A DNA stretch of 64,000 nucleotides from Pseudooceanicola sp050897975 (GCF_050897975.1 NZ_JBPAXY010000007.1:1-64000), one strand, 5' to 3'. Positions 1 through 8,137 are shown, counted from the first letter of the stretch. Notes: a model not told the origin generated them from the letters alone. Numbers and translations are program-made.

Positions 1-97
1 GCAAAACACCCGGTCCCTTCCCGAACCCGGAAGTTAAGTGCCGTCGCGCTGATGGTACTGCGGCTTAAGTCGTGGGAGAGTAAGTCGCCGCCAGACC
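1..97 (+). rRNA. rrf: 5S ribosomal RNA, 3' part (truncated by window edge)
   Basis: The window opens inside a 5S rRNA gene. The conserved CCGAACCCGGAAGTTAAG block and the later GGGAGAGTAAGTCG block are both visible and in the right order, and the mature end falls near the CCAGACC at 91-97. The 5' part lies outside the window, so an rRNA operon is expected upstream. Confidence 0.9.
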
Positions 98-133
98 TAG
101 AAAAAATCCAAAACGATGTAAGACCTATACAAA

Positions 134-163
134 ACGCCCTGTGCCCAAAGCGCAGGGCGTTTT
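134..163 (+). terminator. Rho-independent terminator after the 5S rRNA
   Basis: A nine-pair GC-rich stem (135-143 with 151-159, one G-U pair, extended by an A-T pair) closes a 7-nt loop and is followed by a T run. It lies about 35 bases after the 5S rRNA end and probably terminates the rRNA operon. Confidence 0.8.
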
Positions 164-356
164 CATGTTTGGGGCCCCAAACAAATCCCATGCCTCCCAC
201 TCTCACTGCGCCGTCGCGACCAAAGCGATCCGCGAAAGGCCTGCGGGGACGGCGCCAAAGGCGCAGGGCCACTTGCCCGGGCGGATGCCGCGAAGGTTGC
301 CAGCGCGCCGCGCGCCCCGTAACAGATTGGGCGATGTATCAAGCCGGAGAGCCGCG

Positions 357-1229
357 ATGAGGACCGCCTGTGTCACCATGGTCTGGAAGGACGCCTTCTT
401 CCTCGACCTCTGGGTGCGCTATTACGGGGCCCTCTTCGGACGCGAGGCCCTCTATGTGATCAGTCATGGCGGCGAGGCAGAGGTGGCGCAGATCGCCCAG
501 GGCTGCAACGTCATCGCCATTCCCCGCGATCCCCCGGACGAGAATTTCGACGAAACCCGTTGGGACATGCTGTCGGACTGGGCCTCGGGGCTGACCCGCT
601 ATTACGATCGGGTGATCGTGGGCGATGTGGATGAGCTGATCATCTCGCTGACCCCTGGTGAAAGCCTGGCCGAGCACCTGGCCCGGGCGCCCCTGGGGCC
701 CGTCACCGCCCCCGCGGGCTATGAGCTGATACCTGAAACCGAGGATCTGCTGGATCCGGCCCGACCGATCCTGGCGCAGGTGCCGCGCGGGCTGCTCAGC
801 GCGTCCTATTCCAAGCCCGGCATCCTGACGGCGCCGGCCCGGCTGTCGGCGGGGGGGCATGGCTGCAAGGCGCCCTTCGCTCTGCGCCCCGAGCTGGCGC
901 TGCTGCATCTGCGCTTTCTCAACACCGCCGAACAGGCCGAACGGCGCGCCGAGCGGATGCGCATCGCCGCCCAGGCGACCGAGGGCAGCGCCCGCGACCA
1001 GGGCAATTTCCTGCGCGGTTGGCGCAAGGCCGAAGAGATCCGCGCAAAGCTGGCCGCCCGTTTCGCCAAGGCAGCGGATGTGCCCTCGGACCAGGCGGCA
1101 GAGCGCGCCCGCCCGGTGCTGGAAGGCGCACGCAAGACCAAGGGGCCGACCCATCTGTTCAGCGTGCCGGGCGTGCGCGCGGGCGATTTCCGCCTGGTTC
1201 TGGATCCGGCGCTGCGCGAATTGTTCTGA
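357..1229 (+). CDS. Glycosyltransferase family 2-like protein
   Basis: A 290-residue protein resembling the Glyco_tranf_2_4 type glycosyltransferases common in Rhodobacterales. The N-terminus carries the typical MVWKDAFFLDLWVRYY stretch (residues about 8-23), and a DxD-like metal/nucleotide-sugar motif (GDVDE) sits near residue 88. No signal peptide or membrane segment is seen, so it probably acts at the cytoplasmic face of the membrane. The ATG at 357 is preceded by GGAGAG. An in-frame ATG further upstream at 141 lies inside the rRNA terminator and is rejected. Acceptor and donor are unknown. The next gene is a lipid A deacylase homologue, so a role in surface polysaccharide or LPS is possible but only inferred. 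Confidence 0.7.
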   Translation: MRTACVTMVWKDAFFLDLWVRYYGALFGREALYVISHGGEAEVAQIAQGCNVIAIPRDPPDENFDETRWDMLSDWASGLTRYYDRVIVGDVDELIISLTPGESLAEHLARAPLGPVTAPAGYELIPETEDLLDPARPILAQVPRGLLSASYSKPGILTAPARLSAGGHGCKAPFALRPELALLHLRFLNTAEQAERRAERMRIAAQATEGSARDQGNFLRGWRKAEEIRAKLAARFAKAADVPSDQAAERARPVLEGARKTKGPTHLFSVPGVRAGDFRLVLDPALRELF

Positions 1230-1299
1230 CGCGACGGTCAAAGGATGACAGCGCGCCCGCGCTGCGCTACCACCTAGGCAGCAAGAGGAGAGATCACCG

Positions 1300-1809
1300 A
1301 TGGATGGAACCCTGGCAGTATTGTTCCTGGCCGCTGGCCTGACGGACATGGGTCTGAACCATTGCGGCGCCCAGGGCTGCATGGCCCCGGCCCCGGCCGA
1401 GCAGCGTCTGTCGTTCAGTGCCGGTCAGGTGCTGTTCCAGGAGGATCACATCTCGAACGAGATCTTCATGAAATACGACTTCGGCGCGAAGTACGGGCCC
1501 TTCCAGCCCAGCTTTGGCCTGTCGGTGACCGATGACGGCGACGCCTGGATCGGCATGGGGGCTTCCTGGACCGCCGAGCTGGATCAGCTTTACGTGCAAC
1601 TGTCGCTGATGCCGGGCCTTTATGCCCAGGGCGACGGCCCGGATCTGGGCCATGTGGTGGAATTCCGCTCGGGAATCGAAGTGGGCTACGAGGCGCGCAA
1701 CGGCTGGCGCTATGGTCTGCTCTATGACCACCGCTCGAACGCCGAGCTGTCGGGCACCAACCCCGGCATGGAAACCCTTCAGTTCCGCGTCAGCGTTCCG
1801 CTGCGCTGA
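1300..1809 (+). CDS. PagL-like lipid A 3-O-deacylase (acyloxyacyl hydrolase)
   Basis: A 169-residue protein with a hydrophobic N-terminus and alternating hydrophobic strands expected of a small outer-membrane beta-barrel. The C-terminus has the PagL signature: His144 and Ser146 in DHRSNA and Glu158 in NPGMET. The His-(+2)-Ser-(+12)-Glu spacing equals that of the Pseudomonas PagL catalytic triad. The last residues (FRVSVPLR) look like an outer-membrane protein C-terminal strand. By family, it removes the 3-O acyl chain of lipid A in the outer membrane. It follows the glycosyltransferase by about 70 bases. Confidence 0.8.
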   Translation: MDGTLAVLFLAAGLTDMGLNHCGAQGCMAPAPAEQRLSFSAGQVLFQEDHISNEIFMKYDFGAKYGPFQPSFGLSVTDDGDAWIGMGASWTAELDQLYVQLSLMPGLYAQGDGPDLGHVVEFRSGIEVGYEARNGWRYGLLYDHRSNAELSGTNPGMETLQFRVSVPLR

Positions 1810-1827
1810 ACTCGCGGCGCGCCTGTC

Positions 1828-2307
1828 TCAGGACGGGCGCCCCTTGATATCGCCGGTATCCAGCACCGGCGAGGCATCCATATCCTCGGCATCCAGCATC
1901 GTCGCCACGCGTTCCAGCGAGGCGACCAGCTGGGCCTGCTCCCAATCTTCCAGCGATTCGAACTTGCGCACGTAGCGTTGTTGCAGCGGGTCGGGCGCAT
2001 TGGCCAGGGTTTCCCGGCCCAGCTCGGTCACGGCGATGTTCATCTGCCGCCGGTCCACCTCAGAGCGCTCGCGGGTCAGCATCCCCTGCCTTTGCAGCTT
2101 GTCCAGCAGCGCGGTGATGGTGCCCTGGGTGACCCCCATCTGAACCGACAGCGCCTTGGGCGTGGTCAGCCCCTTCTCGGCCACCAGTTGCAGCACGCGG
2201 AATTGCACCGGGGACAGGCCCGCGGCCTGTGCCAGTTCCTTCCCGAAAAGCTCTGTCGCGCGCAGGATTCGCCGTAGCGCGATCAGGCTGTCATCTGTGC
2301 GGTCCAT
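1828..2307 (-). CDS. MarR-family regulator, probable ectoine repressor (EctR/CosR type)
   Basis: A 159-residue winged-helix MarR protein: the N-terminal dimerisation helix is followed by the helix-turn-helix around residues 45-75 (MGVTQGTITALLDKLQ) and a wing with DRRQM. It is transcribed divergently from ectA, as in known ectoine clusters controlled by EctR1/CosR. I chose the ATG at 2307. An in-frame ATG at 2400 would add 31 poorly conserved-looking residues, has no ribosome binding site, and would put the coding region over a palindrome at 2391-2409 that looks like an operator. By analogy it would repress ectABC-ask at low salt. The ligand or osmotic signal is unknown. Confidence 0.8.
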   Translation of the reverse strand: MDRTDDSLIALRRILRATELFGKELAQAAGLSPVQFRVLQLVAEKGLTTPKALSVQMGVTQGTITALLDKLQRQGMLTRERSEVDRRQMNIAVTELGRETLANAPDPLQQRYVRKFESLEDWEQAQLVASLERVATMLDAEDMDASPVLDTGDIKGRPS

Positions 2308-2390
2308 GCCCGTCAGCCCCAATCTTGCAGTCCTCAAAGGATCGCATTCTGAGCCGGGGAAGGCAATTCTTTGCTTATCCATGTCAATTT

Positions 2391-2409
2391 TGCTACGCAT
2401 GGCTTAGCA
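2391..2409. promoter_or_regulatory. Candidate operator palindrome in the marR-ectA intergenic region
   Basis: The sequence reads TGCTA, nine bases, TAGCA: a perfect 5+5 inverted repeat of 19 bases, a size typical of MarR dimer sites. It lies 84 bases upstream of the preferred marR start and about 135 bases upstream of ectA. Its function is inferred. Confidence 0.35.
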
Positions 2410-2486
2410 TATTCGGTGTTTCTTGGGTCAAATCAAGGGGAGAGCCCTTATAAACAAGGCCTGGGGAAGAAAATTACTTTGAGTGG

Positions 2487-2514
2487 TTGAAATATCTCGC
2501 TCTGCATCTATTTT
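2487..2514 (+). promoter_or_regulatory. Candidate sigma-70 promoter of ectA
   Basis: TTGAAA (2487-2492) and TATTTT (2509-2514) are spaced by 16 bases, about 30 bases before the ectA start. This AT-rich block stands out from the GC-rich surroundings. A start near 2521 would leave a 5' leader of about 25 bases. Confidence 0.35.
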
Positions 2515-2544
2515 GACTGGCGAAGCAACAAGAGTGCGAGACAC

Positions 2545-3084
2545 ATGCTTGACGGAAGCGGAACACTTCGACCGACGAACCTGACCCTGCGGAAACCCAC
2601 CTCCGAGGATGGCTCCGACATCTGGGAGCTCGTGCGCGCGTGCAAACCGCTCGACGAGAACTCGATGTACTGCAACCTGGTGCAATGCGATCACTTCGCC
2701 GACACCTGCGTGCTGGCGGAAGAGGCAGAGAAGGGCGTGATCGGCTGGATCTCGGGCCATATGGTCCCGAGCGAGCCCGGTACGCTGTTTGTCTGGCAGG
2801 TGGCGGTTTCGGCCGAGGCCCGCGGTATGGGCCTGGGCGGCAAGATGCTGTCGCATCTGGTGAATCGCGATGGTCTGGGTGTGACCCGGATCAAGACGAC
2901 GATCACCGAGGACAACGCCGCCTCCTGGGCGCTGTTCCGACGCTTCACCGAACGCATGGGCGGCACGCTGAGCGACGTGCCCCATTACACCGAGGATGAC
3001 CACTTCAACGGTCACCACGACACCGAGCACATGGTCACCATCGACCTGGCCTCGGGTGCGGCTGAGGCGGCCAAAGCCGCCTGA
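2545..3084 (+). CDS. ectA: L-2,4-diaminobutyrate acetyltransferase
   Basis: EctA transfers acetyl from acetyl-CoA to the gamma-amino group of L-2,4-diaminobutyrate, the second step of ectoine synthesis. The 179-residue sequence is a single GNAT domain. The acetyl-CoA loop is seen as VAVSAEARGMGLGGKML (about residues 86-102), and the EctA-typical DGSDIWELV and CDHFADTCVLA segments come before it. First gene of ectA-ectB-ectC-ask. The upstream ribosome binding site is weak (AAGAG), while ectB has a better one. The Ala/Glu-rich tail (ASGAAEAAKAA) is probably unstructured. Confidence 0.95.
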   Translation: MLDGSGTLRPTNLTLRKPTSEDGSDIWELVRACKPLDENSMYCNLVQCDHFADTCVLAEEAEKGVIGWISGHMVPSEPGTLFVWQVAVSAEARGMGLGGKMLSHLVNRDGLGVTRIKTTITEDNAASWALFRRFTERMGGTLSDVPHYTEDDHFNGHHDTEHMVTIDLASGAAEAAKAA

Positions 3085-3136
3085 GCCCCTGCGCGCTCCT
3101 ACTCCCCCCCAAAATCGAACCCCCAGAGGTAACCCC

Positions 3137-4423
3137 ATGACGACTGTCACGACAGCCGACAAAGAGATTTTTGCACGACGTGAGTCCGAGGCGCGCAGCT
3201 ATTGCCGCAGCTTCGACACCGTCTTCACCAAGGCCAGCGGGTCGATCATGACCGACGCGGAAGGGCACGAGTACATCGACTTCCTCGCCGGTTGCTCCTC
3301 GCTGAACTACGGCCACAACGACCCCGACATGAAGGCCGCGCTGATCGAGCACATCAGCAATGATGGCATCGCCCATGGCCTGGATATGTACACCGAGACG
3401 AAGTCGGCCTTCCTGCAAAGCTTCGAGGAGAACATCCTGAAACCGCGCGGCATGGATCATAAGGTGATGATGGTCGGCCCCACGGGCACCAACGCCGTCG
3501 AGGCGGCGATGAAGCTGGCGCGCAAGGTGACGGGGCGCAGCAACATCATCGCCTTCACCAACGGTTTCCATGGCATGACCCTTGGCGCCCTGGCTGCCAC
3601 CGGCAACGAGGGCAAGCGCGGCGGCGCGGGCATGGACCTGCACGGCGTGACCCGGATGCCCTATGAAGGCGCCTTTGGCGAGGACGTGGATACCCTGGCG
3701 CTGATCGAACAGATGCTGGAGAATCCCAGCTCGGGCATCGACGCCCCCGCGGCCTTCATCCTGGAGCCTGTGCAGGGCGAGGGCGGTCTGAACGCCGCCT
3801 CGAAGGAATGGATCGAAGGCATCGGCCGCCTTGCGAAGAAGCACGGCGCGCTGCTGATCCTGGATGACATCCAGGCGGGCATCGGTCGCACCGGCACCTT
3901 CTTCTCTTTCGAAGAGATGGACGTGCAGCCGGACCTGGTGCCGATGGCCAAGTCGCTGTCGGGGATGGGCCTGCCCTTCGCCGCGCTGCTGGTGCGCCCG
4001 CAGCACGATGTCTGGAAGCCCGCCGAACACAACGGCACCTTCCGCGGCAACACCCATGCCTTCGTCACCGCCCGCGTGGCGATCGAGAAGTTCTGGGGCG
4101 ATGACGCCTTCCAGAAGGACATCGAGACCAAGGCCGCGATCCTGGCCGAAAGCCTGCGCGAGATCGCCAAGGAGATTCCCGGGGCCACCGTCAAGGGCCG
4201 TGGCATGATGATGGGTGTCGACGTCGGCTCGGGCGAGCTGGCGGGTGACATCTGCGCCGAGGCCTTCCGCCAGGGCCTGATCATTGAAACCTCGGGCGCC
4301 CATGACGAAGTCGTCAAGGTGCTGGCCCCCCTCACCACGCCGGTGGAGACCTTCGGCAAGGGTCTGAAGATCCTTGCCGAAGCCGCCGCCAAACAGAACC
4401 AGATGCAAATCGCAGCGGAGTAA
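3137..4423 (+). CDS. ectB: L-2,4-diaminobutyrate transaminase
   Basis: A class III PLP aminotransferase that converts L-aspartate-4-semialdehyde and glutamate to L-2,4-diaminobutyrate, the first committed step of ectoine synthesis. The product is 428 residues, the usual EctB length. PLP-binding Lys272 lies in MAKSLSG, and DDIQAGIGRTG (about 243-253) is the cofactor Asp region. The ATG at 3137 is preceded by AGAGGT and starts 52 bases after ectA. The open frame extends upstream into ectA, but that part overlaps ectA and is not conserved-looking. It is followed by ectC after five bases. Confidence 0.96.
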   Translation: MTTVTTADKEIFARRESEARSYCRSFDTVFTKASGSIMTDAEGHEYIDFLAGCSSLNYGHNDPDMKAALIEHISNDGIAHGLDMYTETKSAFLQSFEENILKPRGMDHKVMMVGPTGTNAVEAAMKLARKVTGRSNIIAFTNGFHGMTLGALAATGNEGKRGGAGMDLHGVTRMPYEGAFGEDVDTLALIEQMLENPSSGIDAPAAFILEPVQGEGGLNAASKEWIEGIGRLAKKHGALLILDDIQAGIGRTGTFFSFEEMDVQPDLVPMAKSLSGMGLPFAALLVRPQHDVWKPAEHNGTFRGNTHAFVTARVAIEKFWGDDAFQKDIETKAAILAESLREIAKEIPGATVKGRGMMMGVDVGSGELAGDICAEAFRQGLIIETSGAHDEVVKVLAPLTTPVETFGKGLKILAEAAAKQNQMQIAAE

Positions 4424-4428
4424 CCCCG

Positions 4429-4821
4429 ATGATTGTTCGCGACTTCAACAAGATCACCAAGGACGAAAAAGACCGCGTCGTGTCGGACGCCAACTGGACC
4501 AGCGTGCGGATGCTGCTGGCCGACGACGGCATGGGCTTTTCCTTCCACATCACCTTCCTGGACGCCGGGTCGGAGCATACGTTCCACTACAAGAACCACT
4601 TCGAAAGCGTCTACTGCATGAAGGGCAAGGGCCGGATCACCGACCTGGCCACCGGCGAGACCCACGAGATCGTGCCGGGCGTGATGTACGCGCTGAACGA
4701 GCATGACAAGCATACGCTGGTCGCCGACGAAGAGCTGGTCATGGCCTGCTGCTTCAACCCGCCGGTCACCGGCAACGAGGTGCACCGCGAAGACGGTTCC
4801 TACGCGCTGGAAGACGCATAA
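4429..4821 (+). CDS. ectC: L-ectoine synthase
   Basis: A 130-residue cupin that cyclises N-gamma-acetyl-diaminobutyrate to ectoine with loss of water. The metal ligands known from characterised EctC (a Glu, a Tyr and a His) correspond here to Glu59 in NHFESVY, Tyr87 in GVMYALN and His95 in DKHTL, with conserved spacing. It starts five bases after ectB, so the two are probably translationally coupled. No ectD hydroxylase follows in this window, so the cluster by itself makes ectoine rather than hydroxyectoine. Confidence 0.97.
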   Translation: MIVRDFNKITKDEKDRVVSDANWTSVRMLLADDGMGFSFHITFLDAGSEHTFHYKNHFESVYCMKGKGRITDLATGETHEIVPGVMYALNEHDKHTLVADEELVMACCFNPPVTGNEVHREDGSYALEDA

Positions 4822-4910
4822 GGCGCGGGCCGGGGCGTGCGGCCCCGGCCCCCTTTCTTCCCCCCCAAATCAAGGAGCTCGGCCAGAGACAAGGGCCGGG
4901 AGACCCCCAA

Positions 4911-6386
4911 GTGACACTTGCGAATCATACTGTTGAGAAGATCGGCGGCACCTCGATGTCGAAGGTGCACGAGCTGCGCGACAGCCTGCTGATCGGGAAT
5001 ACGGACAACCCCTATGGTCGGGTCTTCGTCGTCTCGGCCTTCGGTGGCATCACCAACCTGCTGCTGGAGCACAAGAAGTCGGGCCAGCCCGGTGTCTATG
5101 CGCTGTTCTCCAACGACGACAACGCCCATGGCTGGCTGGACGCCCTGTCGGACGTGGCCGCCGCGATGCGCGAGGCGCACGGCGCCGTGCTGGAGCATCC
5201 CGCCGACATCCACGCCGCCGACGAGTTTGTGCGCGAACGGATCGAGGGCGCGCGCTCCTGCCTCTTCGACCTGCAACGGCTGTGCTCTTACGGGCACTTC
5301 CGCCTGTCGGACCACATGATGGATATCCGAGAGCTGCTCTCGGGCCTGGGCGAGAGCCATTCGGCCTTCGTCACCGTGTTGATGCTGCAACGCGCGGGCG
5401 TGAACGCACGCCTGGTGGACCTCAGCGGCTGGCGCGATGAAAGCGAGCTGACCCTGGAAGAGCGCATCAAGGCGGGCTTCGACCAGGTCGATTTCGCAAC
5501 CGAACTGCCCATCGTCACCGGCTATGCCCAGTGCACCGAGGGCCTGATGCGCGAGTTCGACCGCGGCTATTCCGAGGTGACCTTTGCCAATATCGCCGCC
5601 ATCACCGGCGCGGGCGAGGCGATCATCCACAAGGAATTCCACCTGTCCTCGGCCGACCCGAACCTGGTCGGCGCCGAGGCGGTGCGCAAGCTGGGCCATA
5701 CCAACTACGACGTGGCCGACCAGCTGTCGAACCTGGGGATGGAGGCGATCCACCCCAAGGCGGCCAAGATCCTGCGCAAGGCGGGGATCTCGCTGCGGGT
5801 GGCCAATGCCTTTGAGCCGCAGGATCCGGGCACCCTGATCGACGAGGCCGAGGCCGAGACCGCCACGGTCGACATCGTCACCGGGCTGGGCGTGGTCGCG
5901 CTGGAGGTCTTCGAACAGGACATGGTCGGCGTGAAGGGCTACGACCAGACGATCCTCGAGGTGCTGGCGCGCCACAAGGTGCGCATCGTGTCCAAGGCGT
6001 CCAACGCCAACACGATCACCCACTACCTGGATGCGCCGCTGAAGACGATCCGCCGGGTCGAGCGGGATCTGTCCGCCGCCTTCCCCAATGCCAGCCTGAA
6101 GATCAACCGCCTGGGTCTGGTCTCGGCCATCGGCCGGTCGCTGGCGGGGCTGGATGTGACAGAACGCGGGCTGACCGCGCTGCGCGAAGGGGGCGTCAAA
6201 TGCCTGGCCGTGCAGCATGTGCCGGGCAGCGTCGATGTGCAGTTCCTGGTGGCGCAAGAGGCCGAGGACAAGGCGATCACGCTTCTGCACGCGGCCCTTG
6301 TCGAGACGGCCGAGGCCAAGGCGGCCCCGCAGGTAGAGCCCGAGGCCAAGGCACAGGCCGCAGCCAAGACGCTGCAAGCGGCCTGA
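4911..6386 (+). CDS. ask: Ectoine-cluster aspartate kinase (Ask_Ect)
   Basis: Aspartokinase phosphorylates L-aspartate and feeds aspartate-semialdehyde to EctB. The N-terminal HTVEKIGGTSMS (residues about 6-17) is the variant kinase motif of the ectoine-associated aspartokinase; housekeeping LysC reads KFGGTS. The C-terminal part (from about residue 320) carries ACT-type regulatory segments. The start is a GTG at 4911, 89 bases after ectC. The 491-residue length fits the subfamily. A dedicated copy probably escapes lysine/threonine feedback so that flux can rise under salt stress. The Ala/Glu/Lys-rich C-terminal 30 residues look unstructured. Confidence 0.93.
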   Translation: MTLANHTVEKIGGTSMSKVHELRDSLLIGNTDNPYGRVFVVSAFGGITNLLLEHKKSGQPGVYALFSNDDNAHGWLDALSDVAAAMREAHGAVLEHPADIHAADEFVRERIEGARSCLFDLQRLCSYGHFRLSDHMMDIRELLSGLGESHSAFVTVLMLQRAGVNARLVDLSGWRDESELTLEERIKAGFDQVDFATELPIVTGYAQCTEGLMREFDRGYSEVTFANIAAITGAGEAIIHKEFHLSSADPNLVGAEAVRKLGHTNYDVADQLSNLGMEAIHPKAAKILRKAGISLRVANAFEPQDPGTLIDEAEAETATVDIVTGLGVVALEVFEQDMVGVKGYDQTILEVLARHKVRIVSKASNANTITHYLDAPLKTIRRVERDLSAAFPNASLKINRLGLVSAIGRSLAGLDVTERGLTALREGGVKCLAVQHVPGSVDVQFLVAQEAEDKAITLLHAALVETAEAKAAPQVEPEAKAQAAAKTLQAA

Positions 6387-6397
6387 GGCCCCAGATC

Positions 6398-6435
6398 GCC
6401 CGGTCCGGCGCGCGAGGCGCGGCGCCGGACCGGGC
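6398..6435 (+). terminator. Strong hairpin after the ectoine operon
   Basis: A perfect 14-bp stem (6398-6411 with 6422-6435) with a 10-nt loop lies 12 bases after the ask stop. There is no T run directly after it. It may protect the mRNA 3' end or act together with the hairpin at 6449-6480. Confidence 0.55.
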
Positions 6436-6448
6436 CCCCGTTGGGGGG

Positions 6449-6485
6449 AAACCGTCCGTGGGTCATCCTGCGGGCGGTTTCATTT
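6449..6485. terminator. Probable bidirectional terminator between ask and znuA
   Basis: AAACCGTCCG (6449-6458) pairs with CGGGCGGTTT (6471-6480) around a 12-nt loop, giving T-rich ends on both strands. It lies between two convergent transcripts (ask on plus, znuA on minus). Confidence 0.6.
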
Positions 6486-6516
6486 GTAGGACCCCCTCCG
6501 CGGGGGTGGGCCTGGC

Positions 6517-7548
6517 TCAGCCTTTGCAGGTGAGGAAGCTTTTGGCCATGCCCTCCAGCAGCGCCGGGTAAAGGTCGGGACCCGCCGACAGGGCGCTGCC
6601 CAGCGGGTCGATCTCGACCAGCTTGCCGTCGCTTTCCTCGAAGACGCTGCCCGCCAGCCCGGCGCCGAACTGCGGCTCGGTGAACAGGCAATCGACCCCG
6701 GCCGCGCTGACCTTGTCGCGCAGGGCGGCGACCCGGGCCGCACTGGGGGCGGTGGCGTCGCTGTCGGTGACCGCCCCGGCAGAGGTCAGGTCGAAGCGGT
6801 TTTCGAAATACTGGTAGGCGTCGTGATAGACCAGAAAGCGGATCGGCGCCGCGGCGGCCAGCTCTTCGGCGATGCGGGCGCTTTGGGCGGCCAGATCGGC
6901 GCGGGCGGCCTCGGCATTGGCGCGGTAGGTGGCGGCGTTCTCGGGGTCGGCGGCGGCCAGGGCCTCGGCCATGCCCGTCAGCCAGACACGGGCGTTTTCC
7001 GGGTCAAGCCAGCCGTGCGGGTCCAGCCCTTCGTGCACATGGCCCTCATGGCCCGGTTCAACGACGTGCTCGTCGTGCTCTGCGTGATCCTCGTCGTGCC
7101 CGTCGTCGTGATCATGCCCGTCCTCGTGGTCGTGCCCTTCCTCATGGTCGTGGTCCTCTTCCTGCCCGGGCAGGTGGTGCACCTCCAGCTCGGCGCCCTG
7201 GCGGAAGGCCAGGTGGGTGACCCCGGGCAGCTCCATCAGTTCCACGGTTTGGCCGTGGTCGGGCAGGGTGGTCAGCGGGCGCGCCAGCCAGGGGGTCAGC
7301 GCCTCGCCCACCCAGAAGACCAGATCGGCCTCTTGCAGGGCCCGCGCCGCCGAGGGGCGCATCGCGTAGCCATGGGGCGAGGCGCCGGGCGGCAGCACCA
7401 GGTCGGGGGCGCCCAGATCGCCCATCACCATGGCCGCCAGGGAATGGACCGGGGCAATATCGGTCACCACCTGCGGCACCTCCGCGGCGGCCCAACCGGC
7501 CGAGGCGGCCAATGCCAGGGCCGCGCTGTTCAACTCTTTGAGGATCAT
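6517..7548 (-). CDS. znuA: Zinc ABC transporter periplasmic binding protein
   Basis: ZnuA delivers periplasmic Zn2+ to the ZnuBC permease. The 343-residue sequence has an N-terminal signal peptide ending near AWAA (about residue 21). His59 in PHGYAMRPS, His178 in DPHGWLDP, the His in VYHDAYQYF and an Asp near the C-terminus fit the cluster A-I metal site. Between residues about 124 and 172 there is a long His/Asp/Glu-rich loop with repeated GHDHxD units, typical of zinc- rather than manganese-specific members. It is divergent from zur-znuC-znuB with a zinc-type palindrome between them. Confidence 0.94.
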   Translation of the reverse strand: MILKELNSAALALAASAGWAAAEVPQVVTDIAPVHSLAAMVMGDLGAPDLVLPPGASPHGYAMRPSAARALQEADLVFWVGEALTPWLARPLTTLPDHGQTVELMELPGVTHLAFRQGAELEVHHLPGQEEDHDHEEGHDHEDGHDHDDGHDEDHAEHDEHVVEPGHEGHVHEGLDPHGWLDPENARVWLTGMAEALAAADPENAATYRANAEAARADLAAQSARIAEELAAAAPIRFLVYHDAYQYFENRFDLTSAGAVTDSDATAPSAARVAALRDKVSAAGVDCLFTEPQFGAGLAGSVFEESDGKLVEIDPLGSALSAGPDLYPALLEGMAKSFLTCKG

Positions 7549-7577
7549 CGCTCTACCTATCTCACCCTATCTCAGGA

Positions 7578-7594
7578 TCGTTACAATGTAACAT
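7578..7594. promoter_or_regulatory. Zur-type operator between znuA and zur
   Basis: GTTACAATGTAAC (7580-7592) is a perfect inverted repeat. The 15-bp window 7579-7593 matches the box upstream of the COG0523 gene (40434-40448) at 12 of 15 positions. A further half-site-like TATAACATA (7619-7627) lies closer to zur. The position, 31 bases from the znuA start and 65 from zur, would allow control of both directions. Confidence 0.7.
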
Positions 7595-7657
7595 TGACCG
7601 GCTTGATAGCGGAGACTCTATAACATATCAAGGAGCCGAGTTTCCAAGGAGGCGGCG

Positions 7658-8137
7658 ATGGAGTCGAGCGGTTTCGCAAAGCATGATCACGGGGCCTGTA
7701 TCCGCGACGGGGTGGCCCTGGTGGATGAACGCTGCCGTGAGCAGGGGTTGCAGTTTACCCCGGTGCGGCGCCGCGTGCTGGAGCTGTTGCTGGAGGGGCA
7801 CCGGGCGCTTGGCGCCTATGACATCCTCGACCGGCTGCGCGAAGAGGGGCTGGGCAGCCAGCCCCCCGTGGCCTATCGCGCCCTGGATTTCCTGGTGAAG
7901 AACGGCTTCGCCCACAAGATCGAGCGGCTGAACGCCTTCGTCGCCTGCACCTGTCCCGGCGCCCATCATGCGCCCGCCTTCCTGATCTGCCGCAGCTGCG
8001 ACAAGGTGGCCGAGGCCGAGCTGGACATGCGCCAGGGGCGCCTGGGCGAAAGCGCGGCCGAGCTGGGCTTTGTCATCGAACGGGCCGTGGTCGAGGCCGA
8101 GGGGCTGTGCCCCAATTGCCGCGGCGCCGCTGCGTGA
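7658..8137 (+). CDS. zur: Fur-family zinc uptake regulator
   Basis: A 159-residue Fur-superfamily repressor that binds DNA when loaded with Zn2+. The winged helix covers about residues 30-90 (GAYDILDRL, then PPVAYRALDFL as recognition region). The dimerisation domain has the structural zinc site Cys111, Cys114, Cys151 and Cys154 (CRSC and CPNC). The ATG at 7658 follows a strong AAGGAGG at 7646-7652. It is the first gene of zur-znuC-znuB and overlaps znuC by four bases. The operator upstream implies autoregulation. Confidence 0.92.
   Translation: MESSGFAKHDHGACIRDGVALVDERCREQGLQFTPVRRRVLELLLEGHRALGAYDILDRLREEGLGSQPPVAYRALDFLVKNGFAHKIERLNAFVACTCPGAHHAPAFLICRSCDKVAEAELDMRQGRLGESAAELGFVIERAVVEAEGLCPNCRGAAA

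Noticed and set aside
141..356. Upstream extension of the glycosyltransferase frame
   Set aside because: It begins inside the rRNA terminator and has no ribosome binding site; the ATG at 357 fits.
2308..2400. N-terminal extension of the MarR protein
   Set aside because: No ribosome binding site at 2400 and it would code through the intergenic palindrome.
4800..6377. Long open frame on the minus strand opposite ask
   Set aside because: It mirrors the codon bias of ask in a GC-rich genome, has no ribosome binding site and gives a low-complexity Arg/Gly/His-rich protein.
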